Positions 1 through 9,081 of a stretch of DNA of 16,676 nt are shown here, in pieces. Under the pieces are notes generated by a model. It was not told the origin of the DNA and made no database searches. It saw only the letters and a program-made list of their open reading frames with translations. The stretch is from contig CACAWM010000011.1 of assembly GCA_902536205.1 (NCBI GenBank), forward strand, positions 1-16,676. Reading direction: 5' to 3'. This DNA is from an uncultured Pelagibacteraceae bacterium (GTDB lineage: Bacteria > Pseudomonadota > Alphaproteobacteria > Pelagibacterales > Pelagibacteraceae). Numbering within the stretch: the first letter of the stretch is position 1; each line of letters opens with the position of its first letter. Position numbers and translations under genes: made by a program.

Positions 1-160
1 GAGATTTTTTTCCAGTTCTTAAAACATTTGTCGTTCCAATATTGCCTGATCCTATTTCTCTAATATCTTTTTTTAAAAAAATTTTTGTTAAAACTAATCC
101 AAAAGGAATTGATCCTAATAAATAAGAATACACTGCAACTATTATTAAATTTATATCCAT
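1..160 (-). CDS. plsY: Glycerol-3-phosphate acyltransferase PlsY, N-terminal part (cut by window edge)
   Basis: Reading from the ATG at 158-160 on the minus strand gives 53 codons that run off the left edge of the window. The peptide begins with a hydrophobic helix, then shows GSIPFG (about residues 16-21) and [12 protein letters not shown] (about residues 38-49). These match the first conserved motifs of PlsY, the membrane enzyme that moves an acyl group from acyl-phosphate to the sn-1 position of glycerol-3-phosphate in phospholipid synthesis. The start overlaps the stop codon of the upstream pyrC by one base (TAATG), so the two genes are probably translationally coupled. Family identity is clear from the motifs, but nothing can be said about the C-terminal part. 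Confidence 0.9.
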   Translation of the reverse strand, partial: MDINLIIVAVYSYLLGSIPFGLVLTKIFLKKDIREIGSGNIGTTNVLRTGKKS

Positions 161-1449
161 TATTTTGAGTAAACTAGTTCACCGTTAAGATAAGTCATTA
201 AAATCTTTCCTTGGAGATTTCTATTTTCTATGGCTGTATTTTTTGATTTAGATTTTAGTTTATCAGCATTTACTTTCCATGGAGCTTCTAAATCAAATAT
301 ACAAATATCTCCATCTGATCCTTTTACCAAAGTTCCTTTTTTAATATTCAATATTTTAGCAGGATTGATTGTTAAGGTTTCTATTATTTTGTTTAGAGGA
401 AGAGATTCATTATGATACATTTCCAAAGAAAGAGGCAGAAGGGTCTCTACACCAATAGCGCCAGTAGCAGCTTGTGAGAATGGTAATCTTTTGCTTTCTT
501 CATCCTCAGGTAAATGATCTGAAACTATTACATCTATTAACCCGTCTTTGATACCTTGAACAAGTGATAATCTATCTTCTTCAAGCCTAAGGGGAGGGGA
601 TAATTTTAAAAAAGTCTTAAATTCACCAATATCATTTTCATTTAGTGATAAATTATTAATTGAGACACCTACGCTAAATTTTTTACCATTATCTTTATTT
701 TTTCTAATAACATCTAAAGATTGTTTAGATGAAATTTGATTTATATGATATCTACAAGGATATTCACTAAGTAAACTTAAGTCTCTTTCAATTATTATTT
801 TTTCAGCTAGAGCTGATACACCTTGTAGTCCAAGTCTTGTAGCTATTTCTCCATCGTTGATGCAAGCGTTTTTTGATAACTCATAGTCTTCTGCATGTTG
901 CATTATCAAAACCCCAATATCAGAAGCATAATCCATTATCCTAGACATTAGCTCTGTATTTTGAATAGTTTTATTAACATCGCTAAAGCCAATTATTCCT
1001 CTACCAGAGAGTAAACCAAACTCAGTCATCAGCTTACCTTCGCATTGTTTAGTTATTGAAGCACAAGGAAAAAGGTTAACATTAGCTTTGTCTCTTCCTC
1101 TTCTAATAATGAAATCAACCATTGAAACGTTATCAATAACGGGTTTCGTATTAGGCATAGTTACAATAGATGTAACCCCTCCAGCTAAAGCTGCTTGGCT
1201 AAGAGTTCTAAAGTTTTCCTTATATTCATATCCTGGCTCGCCTACAAAAGCCTTCATATCTACTAACCCTGGAATTAAAATATTGTCTTTTAAATCAATT
1301 ATTTCAGCATCTTTATTAGCGTCAGTTTTTTTTACATTTTTTCCTATTGCTTTTACTTTGCCTTTATCATTTAAAATTAAAGAGCCTTTCTCATCCATGC
1401 TTTGTGATGGATCTATAATTCTTGCATTAATAAAAATTTTTTCTTTCAT
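160..1449 (-). CDS. pyrC: Dihydroorotase-like protein PyrC, probably non-catalytic (PyrC' type)
   Basis: This 429-residue protein has the amidohydrolase fold signature of the class I-type dihydroorotases: [10 protein letters not shown] at residues 98-107, QHAED at 184-188, [10 protein letters not shown] at 309-318 and a C-terminal NPAKILNI segment. Active members bind zinc through a DxHxHxREPG motif. Here that stretch reads [10 protein letters not shown] (64-73), so both histidines and the arginine are replaced. The later ligand histidine of the usual HVST motif appears to be glutamine (Q238), while Asp311 is kept. A Pseudomonas-type inactive PyrC' is known to be needed for assembly of aspartate transcarbamoylase, and the same role is inferred here from gene position. 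The gene directly abuts pyrB (no spacer) and overlaps plsY by one base. A true dihydroorotase would be expected elsewhere in the genome. Confidence 0.9.
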   Translation of the reverse strand: MKEKIFINARIIDPSQSMDEKGSLILNDKGKVKAIGKNVKKTDANKDAEIIDLKDNILIPGLVDMKAFVGEPGYEYKENFRTLSQAALAGGVTSIVTMPNTKPVIDNVSMVDFIIRRGRDKANVNLFPCASITKQCEGKLMTEFGLLSGRGIIGFSDVNKTIQNTELMSRIMDYASDIGVLIMQHAEDYELSKNACINDGEIATRLGLQGVSALAEKIIIERDLSLLSEYPCRYHINQISSKQSLDVIRKNKDNGKKFSVGVSINNLSLNENDIGEFKTFLKLSPPLRLEEDRLSLVQGIKDGLIDVIVSDHLPEDEESKRLPFSQAATGAIGVETLLPLSLEMYHNESLPLNKIIETLTINPAKILNIKKGTLVKGSDGDICIFDLEAPWKVNADKLKSKSKNTAIENRNLQGKILMTYLNGELVYSK

Positions 1450-2394
1450 TTATTTACAATACTTTTTTAAACAAGCCATTCTTACTGCTACACCTAATTC
1501 AACTTGTTCTTTAACCAAACTAACATTTATGTCGTCTGCAAGTTTTGTATCTATTTCTACCCCTCTATTCATTGGACCGGGATGCATAATCAGTGCATCT
1601 TTTTTTGCAAATTTTAATTTTTCTGGAGTTAAACCGTAAAATTCATAGTATTCTCTTTTTGAAGGTAAGAATGAACCCTGCATTCTTTCATTTTGCAATC
1701 TTAACATCATTACAATGTCGCAACCTTCAAGACCCTTCTTCATATCTGTAAAAGACTTTACTCCCATTCTATCAATTGATTTTGGCATTAATGTTTTAGG
1801 TGCTATTACATTTACTTCAGCACCTAACATGTTCATTAAATAAATATTTGATCTAGCTACTCTTGAGTGAAGTATGTCACCACAAATTGCTATCTTCAGT
1901 CCTTCAATCTTACCTTTTCTATTAATTATTGTTAAAGCGTCAAGTAAAGCTTGAGTAGGGTGTTCTCTTCTTCCATCACCAGCATTTATAACTGCACAAT
2001 TAACTTTTTGAGATAATAAATTTGGTGCACCAGAGTCTTGATGTCTAATTACAATTAAGTCAGGGTGCATCGCATTTAAAGTCATCGCTGTATCAATTAA
2101 AGTTTCACCTTTTTTAAGCGCTGAGTTGTCCATGTTCATAGACATTACATCTGCACCTAATCTTTTACCTGCTAGATCAAACGAACTTTGAGTTCTTGTG
2201 GATGGTTCAAAAAATAAATTAATTTGAGTTTTTCCTCTTAGAACATCTAATTTTTTTGAGCTACTTCTGTTTAATTCAATAAATTTTTTTGCTTCATCTA
2301 ATATTGTTTTAGCTTCTAATATCGAAAGGTTTTGAATACCAAGAAGATGTTTGGGAGAGTTTTTAATAGCTGTATTGTTTTTCTTAACTGCCAT
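1450..2394 (-). CDS. pyrB: Aspartate carbamoyltransferase catalytic chain
   Basis: PyrB joins carbamoyl phosphate and aspartate to give carbamoyl-aspartate, the committed step of pyrimidine synthesis in the cytoplasm. The carbamoyl-phosphate motif [12 protein letters not shown] lies near residues 62-73. The motif [16 protein letters not shown] is near 140-155 and [11 protein letters not shown] is near 270. Length from the chosen start is 314 residues, normal for the family. I chose the ATG at 2392-2394 because AGAG lies nine bases upstream; a TTG three codons earlier (2401-2403) is also open but has no suitable ribosome binding site. The gene follows ruvX after 35 bases and abuts pyrC, so ruvX-pyrB-pyrC-plsY probably form one transcription unit. 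No pyrI regulatory gene is visible, which fits the PyrB/PyrC' type of enzyme. Confidence 0.96.
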   Translation of the reverse strand: MAVKKNNTAIKNSPKHLLGIQNLSILEAKTILDEAKKFIELNRSSSKKLDVLRGKTQINLFFEPSTRTQSSFDLAGKRLGADVMSMNMDNSALKKGETLIDTAMTLNAMHPDLIVIRHQDSGAPNLLSQKVNCAVINAGDGRREHPTQALLDALTIINRKGKIEGLKIAICGDILHSRVARSNIYLMNMLGAEVNVIAPKTLMPKSIDRMGVKSFTDMKKGLEGCDIVMMLRLQNERMQGSFLPSKREYYEFYGLTPEKLKFAKKDALIMHPGPMNRGVEIDTKLADDINVSLVKEQVELGVAVRMACLKKYCK

Positions 2395-2429
2395 TAAAAT
2401 CAACTCTATAGGCGTTTTATAGTATCAGA

Positions 2430-2894
2430 TCAAGTATTTTCTTTAGTTAAGTAGTCCAAGGCTCCTTGAAGTATAAATTGTGCAGAATTCTCATCTAATT
2501 TGCTTATTTTTTTTGACGTGTTTGATGCTAAATCATTGGATAAATTGAACGCTCCCTGACTTGATAATCTCTCATCCCATAAAGTGACATTTTCAGTAAC
2601 ATCTTTTGATAGATTAAAAGCTAAATCTTTAGCTGATTGCGACGATTGACTAGATGATCCGTCCATATTGATTGGATTGCCAACAACTATACCTTTAATC
2701 TGATTTTCATTAAAAATCTTTATTATTTCTTTGAGAAATTCAGAATATTTATTTTTTATTAAAGTTGTATAAGGAGTTGCAATTATTTTATTTTCATCAG
2801 AAATGGCTATACCAACACGTTTTCTACCTGGGTCAATTCCCATTAACCTAGACTTTTTATCGAGTTTTTTCTTAAATTCTTCAATATCAAGCAT
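2430..2894 (-). CDS. ruvX: Pre-16S rRNA nuclease / Holliday junction resolvase-like YqgF (RuvX)
   Basis: This 154-residue protein has the RNase H-like fold marks of the YqgF family: MGIDPGRKRVGIAISD at residues 18-33, VVGNPINMDGS in the middle and WDERLSS near residue 108. These supply the acidic active-site residues. Members mature the 5' end of 16S rRNA in Escherichia coli and were earlier described as putative Holliday junction resolvases. The start at 2892-2894 is supported by AGG with an eight-to-nine-base spacing. The gene is divergent from gatC with only 51 bases between the two start codons and is the first gene of a minus-strand run into pyrB. Identity is firm; which activity dominates in this organism cannot be told from sequence. 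Confidence 0.93.
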   Translation of the reverse strand: MLDIEEFKKKLDKKSRLMGIDPGRKRVGIAISDENKIIATPYTTLIKNKYSEFLKEIIKIFNENQIKGIVVGNPINMDGSSSQSSQSAKDLAFNLSKDVTENVTLWDERLSSQGAFNLSNDLASNTSKKISKLDENSAQFILQGALDYLTKENT

Positions 2895-2945
2895 GAAATT
2901 TACCTAATTTGTGATAAAACACATTTAAATTAACTTATTTCACAA

Positions 2946-3233
2946 ATGTCCCTAGATAAAGAAAAAATTAAACATGTTGCAAAATTAGCTCGAATTTCAG
3001 TTGATGAAGCCAAAGTTGAGAGTCTAACAAAAGATTTAAACTCTATTTTTAAGTTTATAGAGCAATTAAATGAACTAAATACAGATAAAGTTGAACCATT
3101 AACTTCTATACTTAATCAGTCATTAAGATCGAGAAAAGATGAAATTAGTGATGGTAAGATAAGAGAGAAAATTCTGAAAAATTCTCCTAAAGAAAACGAA
3201 GAATTTTTTGTAGTTCCTAAGGTGGTGGAGTAA
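2946..3233 (+). CDS. gatC: Asp/Glu-tRNA amidotransferase subunit C
   Basis: GatC is the small subunit that holds GatA and GatB together in the tRNA-dependent amidotransferase, which converts Glu-tRNA(Gln) to Gln-tRNA(Gln) and in some bacteria Asp-tRNA(Asn) to Asn-tRNA(Asn). The 95-residue product shows the family pattern [11 protein letters not shown] near the N-terminus, a central helix ([17 protein letters not shown]), VEPLTSI, and a C-terminal [15 protein letters not shown]. The length is typical. It opens a six-gene plus-strand operon, and its stop overlaps the gatA start by one base (TAATG). No good Shine-Dalgarno sequence precedes the ATG, which suggests a short leader. Confidence 0.95.
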   Translation: MSLDKEKIKHVAKLARISVDEAKVESLTKDLNSIFKFIEQLNELNTDKVEPLTSILNQSLRSRKDEISDGKIREKILKNSPKENEEFFVVPKVVE

Positions 3234-4690
3234 TGACTGATATTACAAATCAAAGTCTAAATGAAATTATAGAAAATTTAAAAACTAAAAAAATCTCATC
3301 TACAGAATTAACTAAAGCATATGTAAAAAATATTGAAAGTGCAAAAAAGCTAAATGCATTTGTTACTACAACATTTGATCAAGCTTTAGATAACGCAAAA
3401 CAATTTGATAATAAACCAAATTTTGATCAATTACTTCCTGGAATACCTTTAGCTGTAAAAGATTTATTTTGCACAGAAAATACAAAAACAACTGCTGGAA
3501 GTAATATTTTAAATAATTTTATTCCATCTTATGAGTCAACAGTTACAAAAAATTTATGGGATCATGGGTCTTTTCTTTTAGGAAAATTAAATTGTGATGA
3601 GTTTGCAATGGGCTCTTCTAATGAAACAAGTTATTTTGGAAATGTAATCAATCCAGTAGGAGATCAATTAGTACCTGGCGGCTCATCTGGAGGATCCTCG
3701 TCTGCTTTAGCTGCTGACTTAACTCCAGCTACAATTGGAACAGATACAGGTGGATCAATAAGACAACCAGCTTCTTTCACAGGTACAGTAGGTTTAAAAC
3801 CAACTTATGGTTTATGTTCTAGATGGGGCATCGTAGCTTTTGCATCTTCTTTAGATCAAGCAGGTCCAATGACAAAAACTATTAAAGACTGTGCAATTAT
3901 GTTGGAGGCTATGTCTGGGTTTGATGAAAAAGATTCTACTTCAATAAATAAAAAGAAAGAACAATATTCAAAAAATTTAAAAGATAATATTAAAGGTTTA
4001 AAAATTGGAATTCCAAAAGAATATCGTGTTGACAATATGCCTAAAGAAGTTGATGAACTCTGGGAAAAAGGAAAAAAGATATTAAAAGATCTTGGCGCAC
4101 AATTAATTGATATTTCATTGCCTCATACACAATATGCTTTACCTACTTATTATATAGTTGCTCCAGCTGAAGCTTCGTCCAATTTAGCCAGGTATGATGG
4201 AGTTAGATATGGTTATAGATCAAAACAAGGAAAGGATTTAATTGAGATGTATGAAAAAACTCGGTCTGAAGGTTTTGGAGATGAGGTTAAACGTAGAATA
4301 TTAATTGGAACTTATGTTCTTTCATCAGGTTATTATGATGCTTATTACCTTAAAGCACAAAAAGTTAGACAACTAATTAAAAAAGATTTTGATGATAGTT
4401 TTAAAAAAATAGATGCTATTCTTACACCATCAACACCAAGTTCCGCATTCAAAATAGGAGAAAAAACTAATGATCCTGTTTCTATGTATTTGAATGATAT
4501 TTTTACTGTACCTGTAAATTTAGCTGGTTTACCAGCTTTATCAATGCCTGCAGGTGTTGATAAGCAAGGTCATCCTTTAGGTTTACAGCTTATTGGTAAA
4601 GCATTAGACGAGCAAAAAATTCTTAATATTGGTTATGCATTTGAAAAAAACTGTGGTTTTAAAAATGAAATTAAAAAGTGGTGGTCATGA
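3233..4690 (+). CDS. gatA: Asp/Glu-tRNA amidotransferase subunit A
   Basis: GatA is the glutaminase/amidase subunit: it releases ammonia from glutamine and channels it to GatB. The 485-residue protein has the amidase signature with a complete Ser-cisSer-Lys triad: Lys76 in LAVKDLF, Ser151 in PGGSSGGS and Ser175 in [12 protein letters not shown]. The spacings (75 and 24 residues) equal those of the structurally solved Staphylococcus aureus enzyme (Lys79, Ser154, Ser178, from memory). The C-terminal [12 protein letters not shown] and GLQLIG segments are also typical. The gene overlaps gatC by one base and gatB by four (ATGA), as expected for subunits made in fixed ratio. Confidence 0.98.
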   Translation: MTDITNQSLNEIIENLKTKKISSTELTKAYVKNIESAKKLNAFVTTTFDQALDNAKQFDNKPNFDQLLPGIPLAVKDLFCTENTKTTAGSNILNNFIPSYESTVTKNLWDHGSFLLGKLNCDEFAMGSSNETSYFGNVINPVGDQLVPGGSSGGSSSALAADLTPATIGTDTGGSIRQPASFTGTVGLKPTYGLCSRWGIVAFASSLDQAGPMTKTIKDCAIMLEAMSGFDEKDSTSINKKKEQYSKNLKDNIKGLKIGIPKEYRVDNMPKEVDELWEKGKKILKDLGAQLIDISLPHTQYALPTYYIVAPAEASSNLARYDGVRYGYRSKQGKDLIEMYEKTRSEGFGDEVKRRILIGTYVLSSGYYDAYYLKAQKVRQLIKKDFDDSFKKIDAILTPSTPSSAFKIGEKTNDPVSMYLNDIFTVPVNLAGLPALSMPAGVDKQGHPLGLQLIGKALDEQKILNIGYAFEKNCGFKNEIKKWWS

Positions 4691-6156
4691 GCAAAGAAAA
4701 ATTTGATTATTTTATTAAGGGAGAAAAAGGGAAATATGAAGTTGTGATAGGGCTTGAAGTTCATGCTCAAGTTTTATCTAAATCCAAACTTTTTTCTGGG
4801 TCATCAACTAAATTTGGTGCTGATCCTAATAACCAGGTGAGTTTGATTGACTCTGCTTTTCCAGGAATGTTACCGGTCATCAATGAAGAATGTGTTAAGC
4901 AAGCAGTAAGAACTGGCCTTGGTTTAAATGCTAAAATAAATAATTACTCAGTTTTTGATAGGAAAAATTATTTCTATGCAGATTTACCTCAAGGTTATCA
5001 AATATCTCAGTATAAGAATCCTATCGTAGGGGAAGGTAAAGTTTTATTAGATATGCCTTATGGGTCAAAAGAAATTGGAATAGAGAGACTTCATCTCGAG
5101 CAAGATGCGGGTAAAAGCATTCATGATATGGATCCATCTAACACTTACGTAGATTTAAATCGTTCAGGAATTGCTTTAATGGAAATTGTTAGCAAACCAG
5201 ATCTTAGATCACCAGATGAAGTTAATGCTTACATAAAAAAATTAAGATCAATCATGAGATATTTAGGAACATGTGATGGAAATATGCAAGAGGGATCACT
5301 TAGAGCAGATGTAAACGTATCTGTAAGAAAAGAAGGTGATACGAATTTTGGAACACGTTGTGAAATCAAAAATGTAAATTCTATAAAATTTATGCAGATG
5401 GCAATAGAATATGAAGCTGCAAGACAAGTTAGACTAATAGAAAATGGTAAAAAAATAGATCAAGAAACAAGACTTTTCGACACAAAAAAAAATGAAACAA
5501 GATCAATGAGATCTAAAGAAGATGCACATGATTATAGATATTTCCCTGATCCAGATCTTCTTCCATTAAAGTTAGAACAAAAATTAATCGATGACTTAAA
5601 AAAATCTCTTCCAGAGCTTCCTGATAAAAAAAAGGAAAGATTTGTAAAAGAATATGGACTAAATACATATGAATCAAATGTTTTAGTCTCAGAAAAAGAA
5701 ATATCTGACTATTACGAAGAAGCTGCAAAACTATCTGATAAAAAACTTGCAGCTACTTGGATGATGGGGGATTTATTTGCAATGTTAAATGATAGGGGGC
5801 TTGATATATCAAAATCTCCTATATCAGCAAAACATTTCGCAGAGTTAGTTCAAGCAATTAAATCTGGAGAAATTTCAGGAAGAATAGCAAAAGAAGTTTT
5901 CGAAATTATGGTTGAAAGTGGAGATAATCCAAAAAAAATTATAGAGTCAAAAGGAATGAAGCAGCAAAGTGATCCTAAAGAATTAGAGAAGATGATTAAT
6001 GAAATATTATCTAAAAATAAAGATAAAGTCGATCAATACAAAGCTGGAAAAGAAAAATTATTTGGTTTTTTTGTTGGACAGGTTATGAAATTATCTGGTG
6101 GAAAAGCAAATCCTCAATTAACAAACGAGATTCTAAAAAAACTTTTAAAAGGCTAA
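4687..6156 (+). CDS. gatB: Asp/Glu-tRNA amidotransferase subunit B
   Basis: GatB carries the kinase/transamidase site that phosphorylates the misacylated tRNA and accepts ammonia from GatA, and its C-terminal helical/YqeY domain grips the tRNA. Visible motifs include GLEVHAQV (residues 22-29, metal-binding Glu and His), [10 protein letters not shown] (135-143), [17 protein letters not shown] (156-172), [13 protein letters not shown] and the signature [13 protein letters not shown]. Length from the ATG at 4687 is 489 residues, normal for the family. I prefer this ATG because it gives the classic ATGA overlap with gatA; tandem GTG codons at 4678 and 4681 are in frame but add only three residues. 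The next gene begins after two bases (TAA-TT-ATG). Confidence 0.98.
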   Translation: MSKEKFDYFIKGEKGKYEVVIGLEVHAQVLSKSKLFSGSSTKFGADPNNQVSLIDSAFPGMLPVINEECVKQAVRTGLGLNAKINNYSVFDRKNYFYADLPQGYQISQYKNPIVGEGKVLLDMPYGSKEIGIERLHLEQDAGKSIHDMDPSNTYVDLNRSGIALMEIVSKPDLRSPDEVNAYIKKLRSIMRYLGTCDGNMQEGSLRADVNVSVRKEGDTNFGTRCEIKNVNSIKFMQMAIEYEAARQVRLIENGKKIDQETRLFDTKKNETRSMRSKEDAHDYRYFPDPDLLPLKLEQKLIDDLKKSLPELPDKKKERFVKEYGLNTYESNVLVSEKEISDYYEEAAKLSDKKLAATWMMGDLFAMLNDRGLDISKSPISAKHFAELVQAIKSGEISGRIAKEVFEIMVESGDNPKKIIESKGMKQQSDPKELEKMINEILSKNKDKVDQYKAGKEKLFGFFVGQVMKLSGGKANPQLTNEILKKLLKG

Positions 6157-6158
6157 TT

Positions 6159-6812
6159 ATGCCTAAAAAATTAGATTTAACAGATAATCTTGAAAAGTAT
6201 ATTATTAACCATTCTGATGATCTTACTGACGTTCAAAAAGAGATATTAAATTACAATCTTAGTCTTGGTGATCAAAAGAAATTGCAAATTTCTATTTCAC
6301 AAGCGCAATTTCTTCAAACATTAATTAAAACATCTAATACAAAAAAAGTTTTAGAAATTGGAAGTTTTACAGGTTTTAGCGCTTTATCAATGGCCTTATC
6401 ATTACCTGATGATGGATCTTTAATTAGCTTAGATAAAAACGTTGAATTTAGTAAAAAAGCAAAATCTTTTTATGATAAGGCTTATGAAAACAAGATAACA
6501 CAAATTATAAAGCCAGCACTTGAGAGTTTGAAAGAACTAGAAAATGCTAAACAAAAATTTGATCTGGTTTTTATTGATGCAGATAAAGAAAATTATATAA
6601 ATTATTATGAAAAAAGTATTGTATTAATTGGTAAAAATGGACTTATTATAATTGATAATGTCTTATGGCATGGTGAGGTAGCCGATAATTCAAAAAATGA
6701 TAAATACACCAATATCATTAGAGAATTTAACAAATATATAAAAGACGATAATAGAGTGATAAAAAATATCATTCCCATTGGTGATGGATTAACAATTTGT
6801 ATTAAAAAATAA
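6159..6812 (+). CDS. Class I SAM-dependent O-methyltransferase, probably tRNA 5-hydroxyuridine methyltransferase (TrmR/YrrM-like)
   Basis: This 217-residue protein is a caffeoyl-CoA-O-methyltransferase-fold enzyme. The SAM-binding loop VLEIGSFTGFSAL lies at residues 64-76, and the metal ligands are in FIDADK (Asp140) and IDNVLW (Asp166, Asn167), the pattern of the divalent-cation-dependent group. Plant-type phenolic substrates are unlikely. Bacillus subtilis YrrM (TrmR), from this family, methylates 5-hydroxyuridine at tRNA position 34 to 5-methoxyuridine. Here the gene overlaps by one base the gene for TrhO, which makes 5-hydroxyuridine, and follows gatB by two bases. The TrmR role is therefore an inference from family and neighbourhood, not from a specific substrate motif. 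A generic annotation as predicted O-methyltransferase is the safe alternative. Confidence 0.88.
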   Translation: MPKKLDLTDNLEKYIINHSDDLTDVQKEILNYNLSLGDQKKLQISISQAQFLQTLIKTSNTKKVLEIGSFTGFSALSMALSLPDDGSLISLDKNVEFSKKAKSFYDKAYENKITQIIKPALESLKELENAKQKFDLVFIDADKENYINYYEKSIVLIGKNGLIIIDNVLWHGEVADNSKNDKYTNIIREFNKYIKDDNRVIKNIIPIGDGLTICIKK

Positions 6813-7717
6813 TGTTCACTGTTTTTGGATTTTATAAGTTTAAGAAAAGTAATTTTTTGAAGAAAAACAAAGAGTTTCTGCAAAGAGAAATTTTGAAAAA
6901 TAACATAAGTGGTACAATTATACTTTCCCAAGAAGGAATTAATGGAACCATTGGTGGAAAAAGGAGAAATATTAGCCAGATAATTAAATCTTTAAAAAAA
7001 GTATTTAATTTTAAAGATTTTGACAGTAAGAATATGTCTCAAAGTCATTTTCAACCATTCCACAAAGGTAAAATAAAAATAAAAAATGAAGTTGTTCCAC
7101 TAGGTTTAAAAATAAATAAAAATAATAAAAAACTCAATAGATATATTTCTGGAAAATTATGGAACAAACTTATTTCAAATAAAGAAACTTTAGTTGTAGA
7201 TGCTAGAAAGCCATTTGAATACGATGTAGGCACTTTTAAAAATTCTATAAATCCGAATATTCAAAATTTTAGAGATTTCCCAAAATATCTTAAAAAAATC
7301 GATAAAGCAAAACCTGTAGCGATGTTTTGCACCGGGGGTATAAGGTGTGAAAAAGCCTCAATATTTTTAAAAAGAAAAGGTTTTAAAAATGTTTTCCAGT
7401 TAAAAGGCGGGATACTTAATTATTTAAATAAAATCGAAAAGAAAGACAGTCTATGGAAAGGTGAATGTTTTGTTTTTGATAATAGAGTATCTCTTAAACA
7501 CAAATTAAAACAAGGAACCTACTCCGTATGTAGTGGTTGTAGAAAACCTTTTTCACCAAAAGACAAAAAATCTAACAAATATGAGGAGGGTGTTTCATGT
7601 CCTAGGTGTTATGACACACTGTCAAATTCACAAAAAACTAGATTTCGTATGAGGCAAAATCAAATTAACCTTGCTAAAAAAGCTGGAAGAAAGCATAAGT
7701 TCCAAAAGGAATTTTAA
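6812..7717 (+). CDS. trhO: tRNA uridine(34) hydroxylase TrhO (rhodanese-domain protein, YceA family)
   Basis: TrhO performs oxygen-dependent hydroxylation of wobble uridine 34 to 5-hydroxyuridine. The 301-residue product has the three expected parts. An N-terminal acylphosphatase-like domain carries GTIILSQEGINGTIGG (residues 34-49). The rhodanese domain has VDARKPFEYDVGTF and the active-site loop CTGGIRCEKA with Cys173. A C-terminal zinc-ribbon-like tail has CSGC (240-243) and CPRC (263-266) followed by a basic end. The conserved FVFDNRVSL lies between the last two parts. The gene overlaps the upstream methyltransferase by one base and is followed after two bases by a MATE gene with the same TAA-TT-ATG junction as gatB/methyltransferase. 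A ubiquitin-like or sulfur-transfer role was once proposed for the family, but the hydroxylase role is established in E. coli. Confidence 0.94.
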   Translation: MFTVFGFYKFKKSNFLKKNKEFLQREILKNNISGTIILSQEGINGTIGGKRRNISQIIKSLKKVFNFKDFDSKNMSQSHFQPFHKGKIKIKNEVVPLGLKINKNNKKLNRYISGKLWNKLISNKETLVVDARKPFEYDVGTFKNSINPNIQNFRDFPKYLKKIDKAKPVAMFCTGGIRCEKASIFLKRKGFKNVFQLKGGILNYLNKIEKKDSLWKGECFVFDNRVSLKHKLKQGTYSVCSGCRKPFSPKDKKSNKYEEGVSCPRCYDTLSNSQKTRFRMRQNQINLAKKAGRKHKFQKEF

Positions 7718-7719
7718 TT

Positions 7720-9081
7720 ATGGATTTAACTAAAGGTTCGATTTGGCAGCTTCTTAGAAAAGTAACCATACCTGCAAGTACAGGGTCTCTCTTTCAAACT
7801 TTTTATAATCTAGTCGACACTTATTTTGCTGGAAGAATTTCACCAGAGGCGCTAGCAGCAATTGCAAAATCCTGGCCAATTTATTTTTTAGCAATAGCTG
7901 TTGCTGTTGGTATTGGGGCCGGAACTACAGCTTTAATTAGTAATTCAATTGGAGCCAAAGAGGACAGAAAAGCATCAATGTACGTAGCTCAGTCAATAAT
8001 ATTAGCAATTATAGTTTCAATTTTCGTAACTTTATTTGGTTTAAATTTTTCTGATGAACTTTTAAGAATTATGGGTTCCACTGAAGAAAGTATAATTTTA
8101 ACACGTGAATACTTAGATATTATTTTTTTTGGAGCTATCATTGTATTAGTTCAATTATCTTTGAATGGAACATTAAATGCTCAAGGCGATACAAAAAGTT
8201 ATAGAAATGTTTTAATTTTTACTTTTTTCTTAAATATTTTTTTAAATCCATTATTCATATTTGGTTATGGATTTATACCAGCATTTGGAATTGCAGGTTT
8301 AGCTATTGCTACAATAGTTTCTCAGTGTATCGGCTTAATATATCTAGCTAATAAAGTTTATTGCTGTAAATTAAAAAAATTCCTTTATCTAGAATGCTTC
8401 AAACCAAAAATTGATTACTTAAGATCCCTTTTTAAACAATCAGTACCAATAATGTTTACTATGTTGATGATAATGTTTGGAGTATTTAATATTTTCTATT
8501 TTGTTGGTCAGTTTGGAGAATTAGCTACAGCGGGTTATGGTACTGCTGTTAGAATTGAACAAGTCCTATTGTTACCAGTTATAGGTTTAAATACCGCTGT
8601 TTTATCAATTGCAGGTCAAAACTTTGGGGCAAAAATGTATTTCAGAGTAAAAGAAGTGTATGGAAAAGCTCTAATGTTTGGTTCAGGATTTATGGTATTA
8701 GCAGGTATATTTGTTTATCTAACTTCAGAAATCATAATATCTTTTTTTACTAATGATTTAGAAGTAATCCGAAGAGGAGCACTTTATTTACAAGTAGCAG
8801 CTTTAATTGGACCGGTTTATCCTGTTTTCTTTATTACCTCTGCTTTATTTCAGGCACTCAAAAGGCCTATTTATAGTTTATACATGACAATACTTAGATT
8901 AACTTTAATACCATTTATGTCGTTATGGTATGTCATAAATATTAGAAACGGTGAATATCAAGATATTTTTTATACGATTTTAGTAACAAATTGGATGATG
9001 GGATTAGTTGTATTAACTTTTGTACCATTCTTTTTAAAGAAAGTATTTAGGATTTCTTTTAAAAAATTATTTGTATTCTAG
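7720..9081 (+). CDS. MATE family multidrug/metabolite exporter
   Basis: The 453-residue protein is very hydrophobic, consistent with about twelve membrane helices in two homologous halves. The first half starts with IPASTGSLFQTFYNLVDTYFAG (about residues 17-38), typical of MATE transporters of the NorM/DinF superfamily. GAGTTALISNSIGAKE follows, and the second half repeats the pattern around AVLSIAGQNFGAK. Such proteins export cationic drugs or metabolites in exchange for sodium ions or protons; the substrate cannot be assigned here. It closes the gat operon, two bases after trhO. Its last 15 bases overlap the end of the convergent permease gene, so there is no room for a shared intrinsic terminator between them. 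Confidence 0.93.
   Translation: MDLTKGSIWQLLRKVTIPASTGSLFQTFYNLVDTYFAGRISPEALAAIAKSWPIYFLAIAVAVGIGAGTTALISNSIGAKEDRKASMYVAQSIILAIIVSIFVTLFGLNFSDELLRIMGSTEESIILTREYLDIIFFGAIIVLVQLSLNGTLNAQGDTKSYRNVLIFTFFLNIFLNPLFIFGYGFIPAFGIAGLAIATIVSQCIGLIYLANKVYCCKLKKFLYLECFKPKIDYLRSLFKQSVPIMFTMLMIMFGVFNIFYFVGQFGELATAGYGTAVRIEQVLLLPVIGLNTAVLSIAGQNFGAKMYFRVKEVYGKALMFGSGFMVLAGIFVYLTSEIIISFFTNDLEVIRRGALYLQVAALIGPVYPVFFITSALFQALKRPIYSLYMTILRLTLIPFMSLWYVINIRNGEYQDIFYTILVTNWMMGLVVLTFVPFFLKKVFRISFKKLFVF

Noticed and set aside
1088..1639. Long open frame of 183 codons on the plus strand opposite pyrC and pyrB
   Set aside because: It lies antisense to two well-supported genes and shows no recognisable domain; antisense frames of this length arise easily opposite real genes in AT-rich DNA.
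2395..2429. Hairpin CTATA...TATAG between ruvX and pyrB as a regulatory or terminator structure
   Set aside because: The five-base AT-rich stem is too weak and has no T-tract or attenuator layout.
2910..2944. CRP/FNR-type site (TGTGA ... TCACA) between ruvX and gatC
   Set aside because: The half-sites are separated by 25 bases rather than the six expected for CRP.
4678..4686. Upstream GTG start for gatB
   Set aside because: It adds three residues and spoils the typical ATGA overlap with gatA; the ATG at 4687 is preferred.
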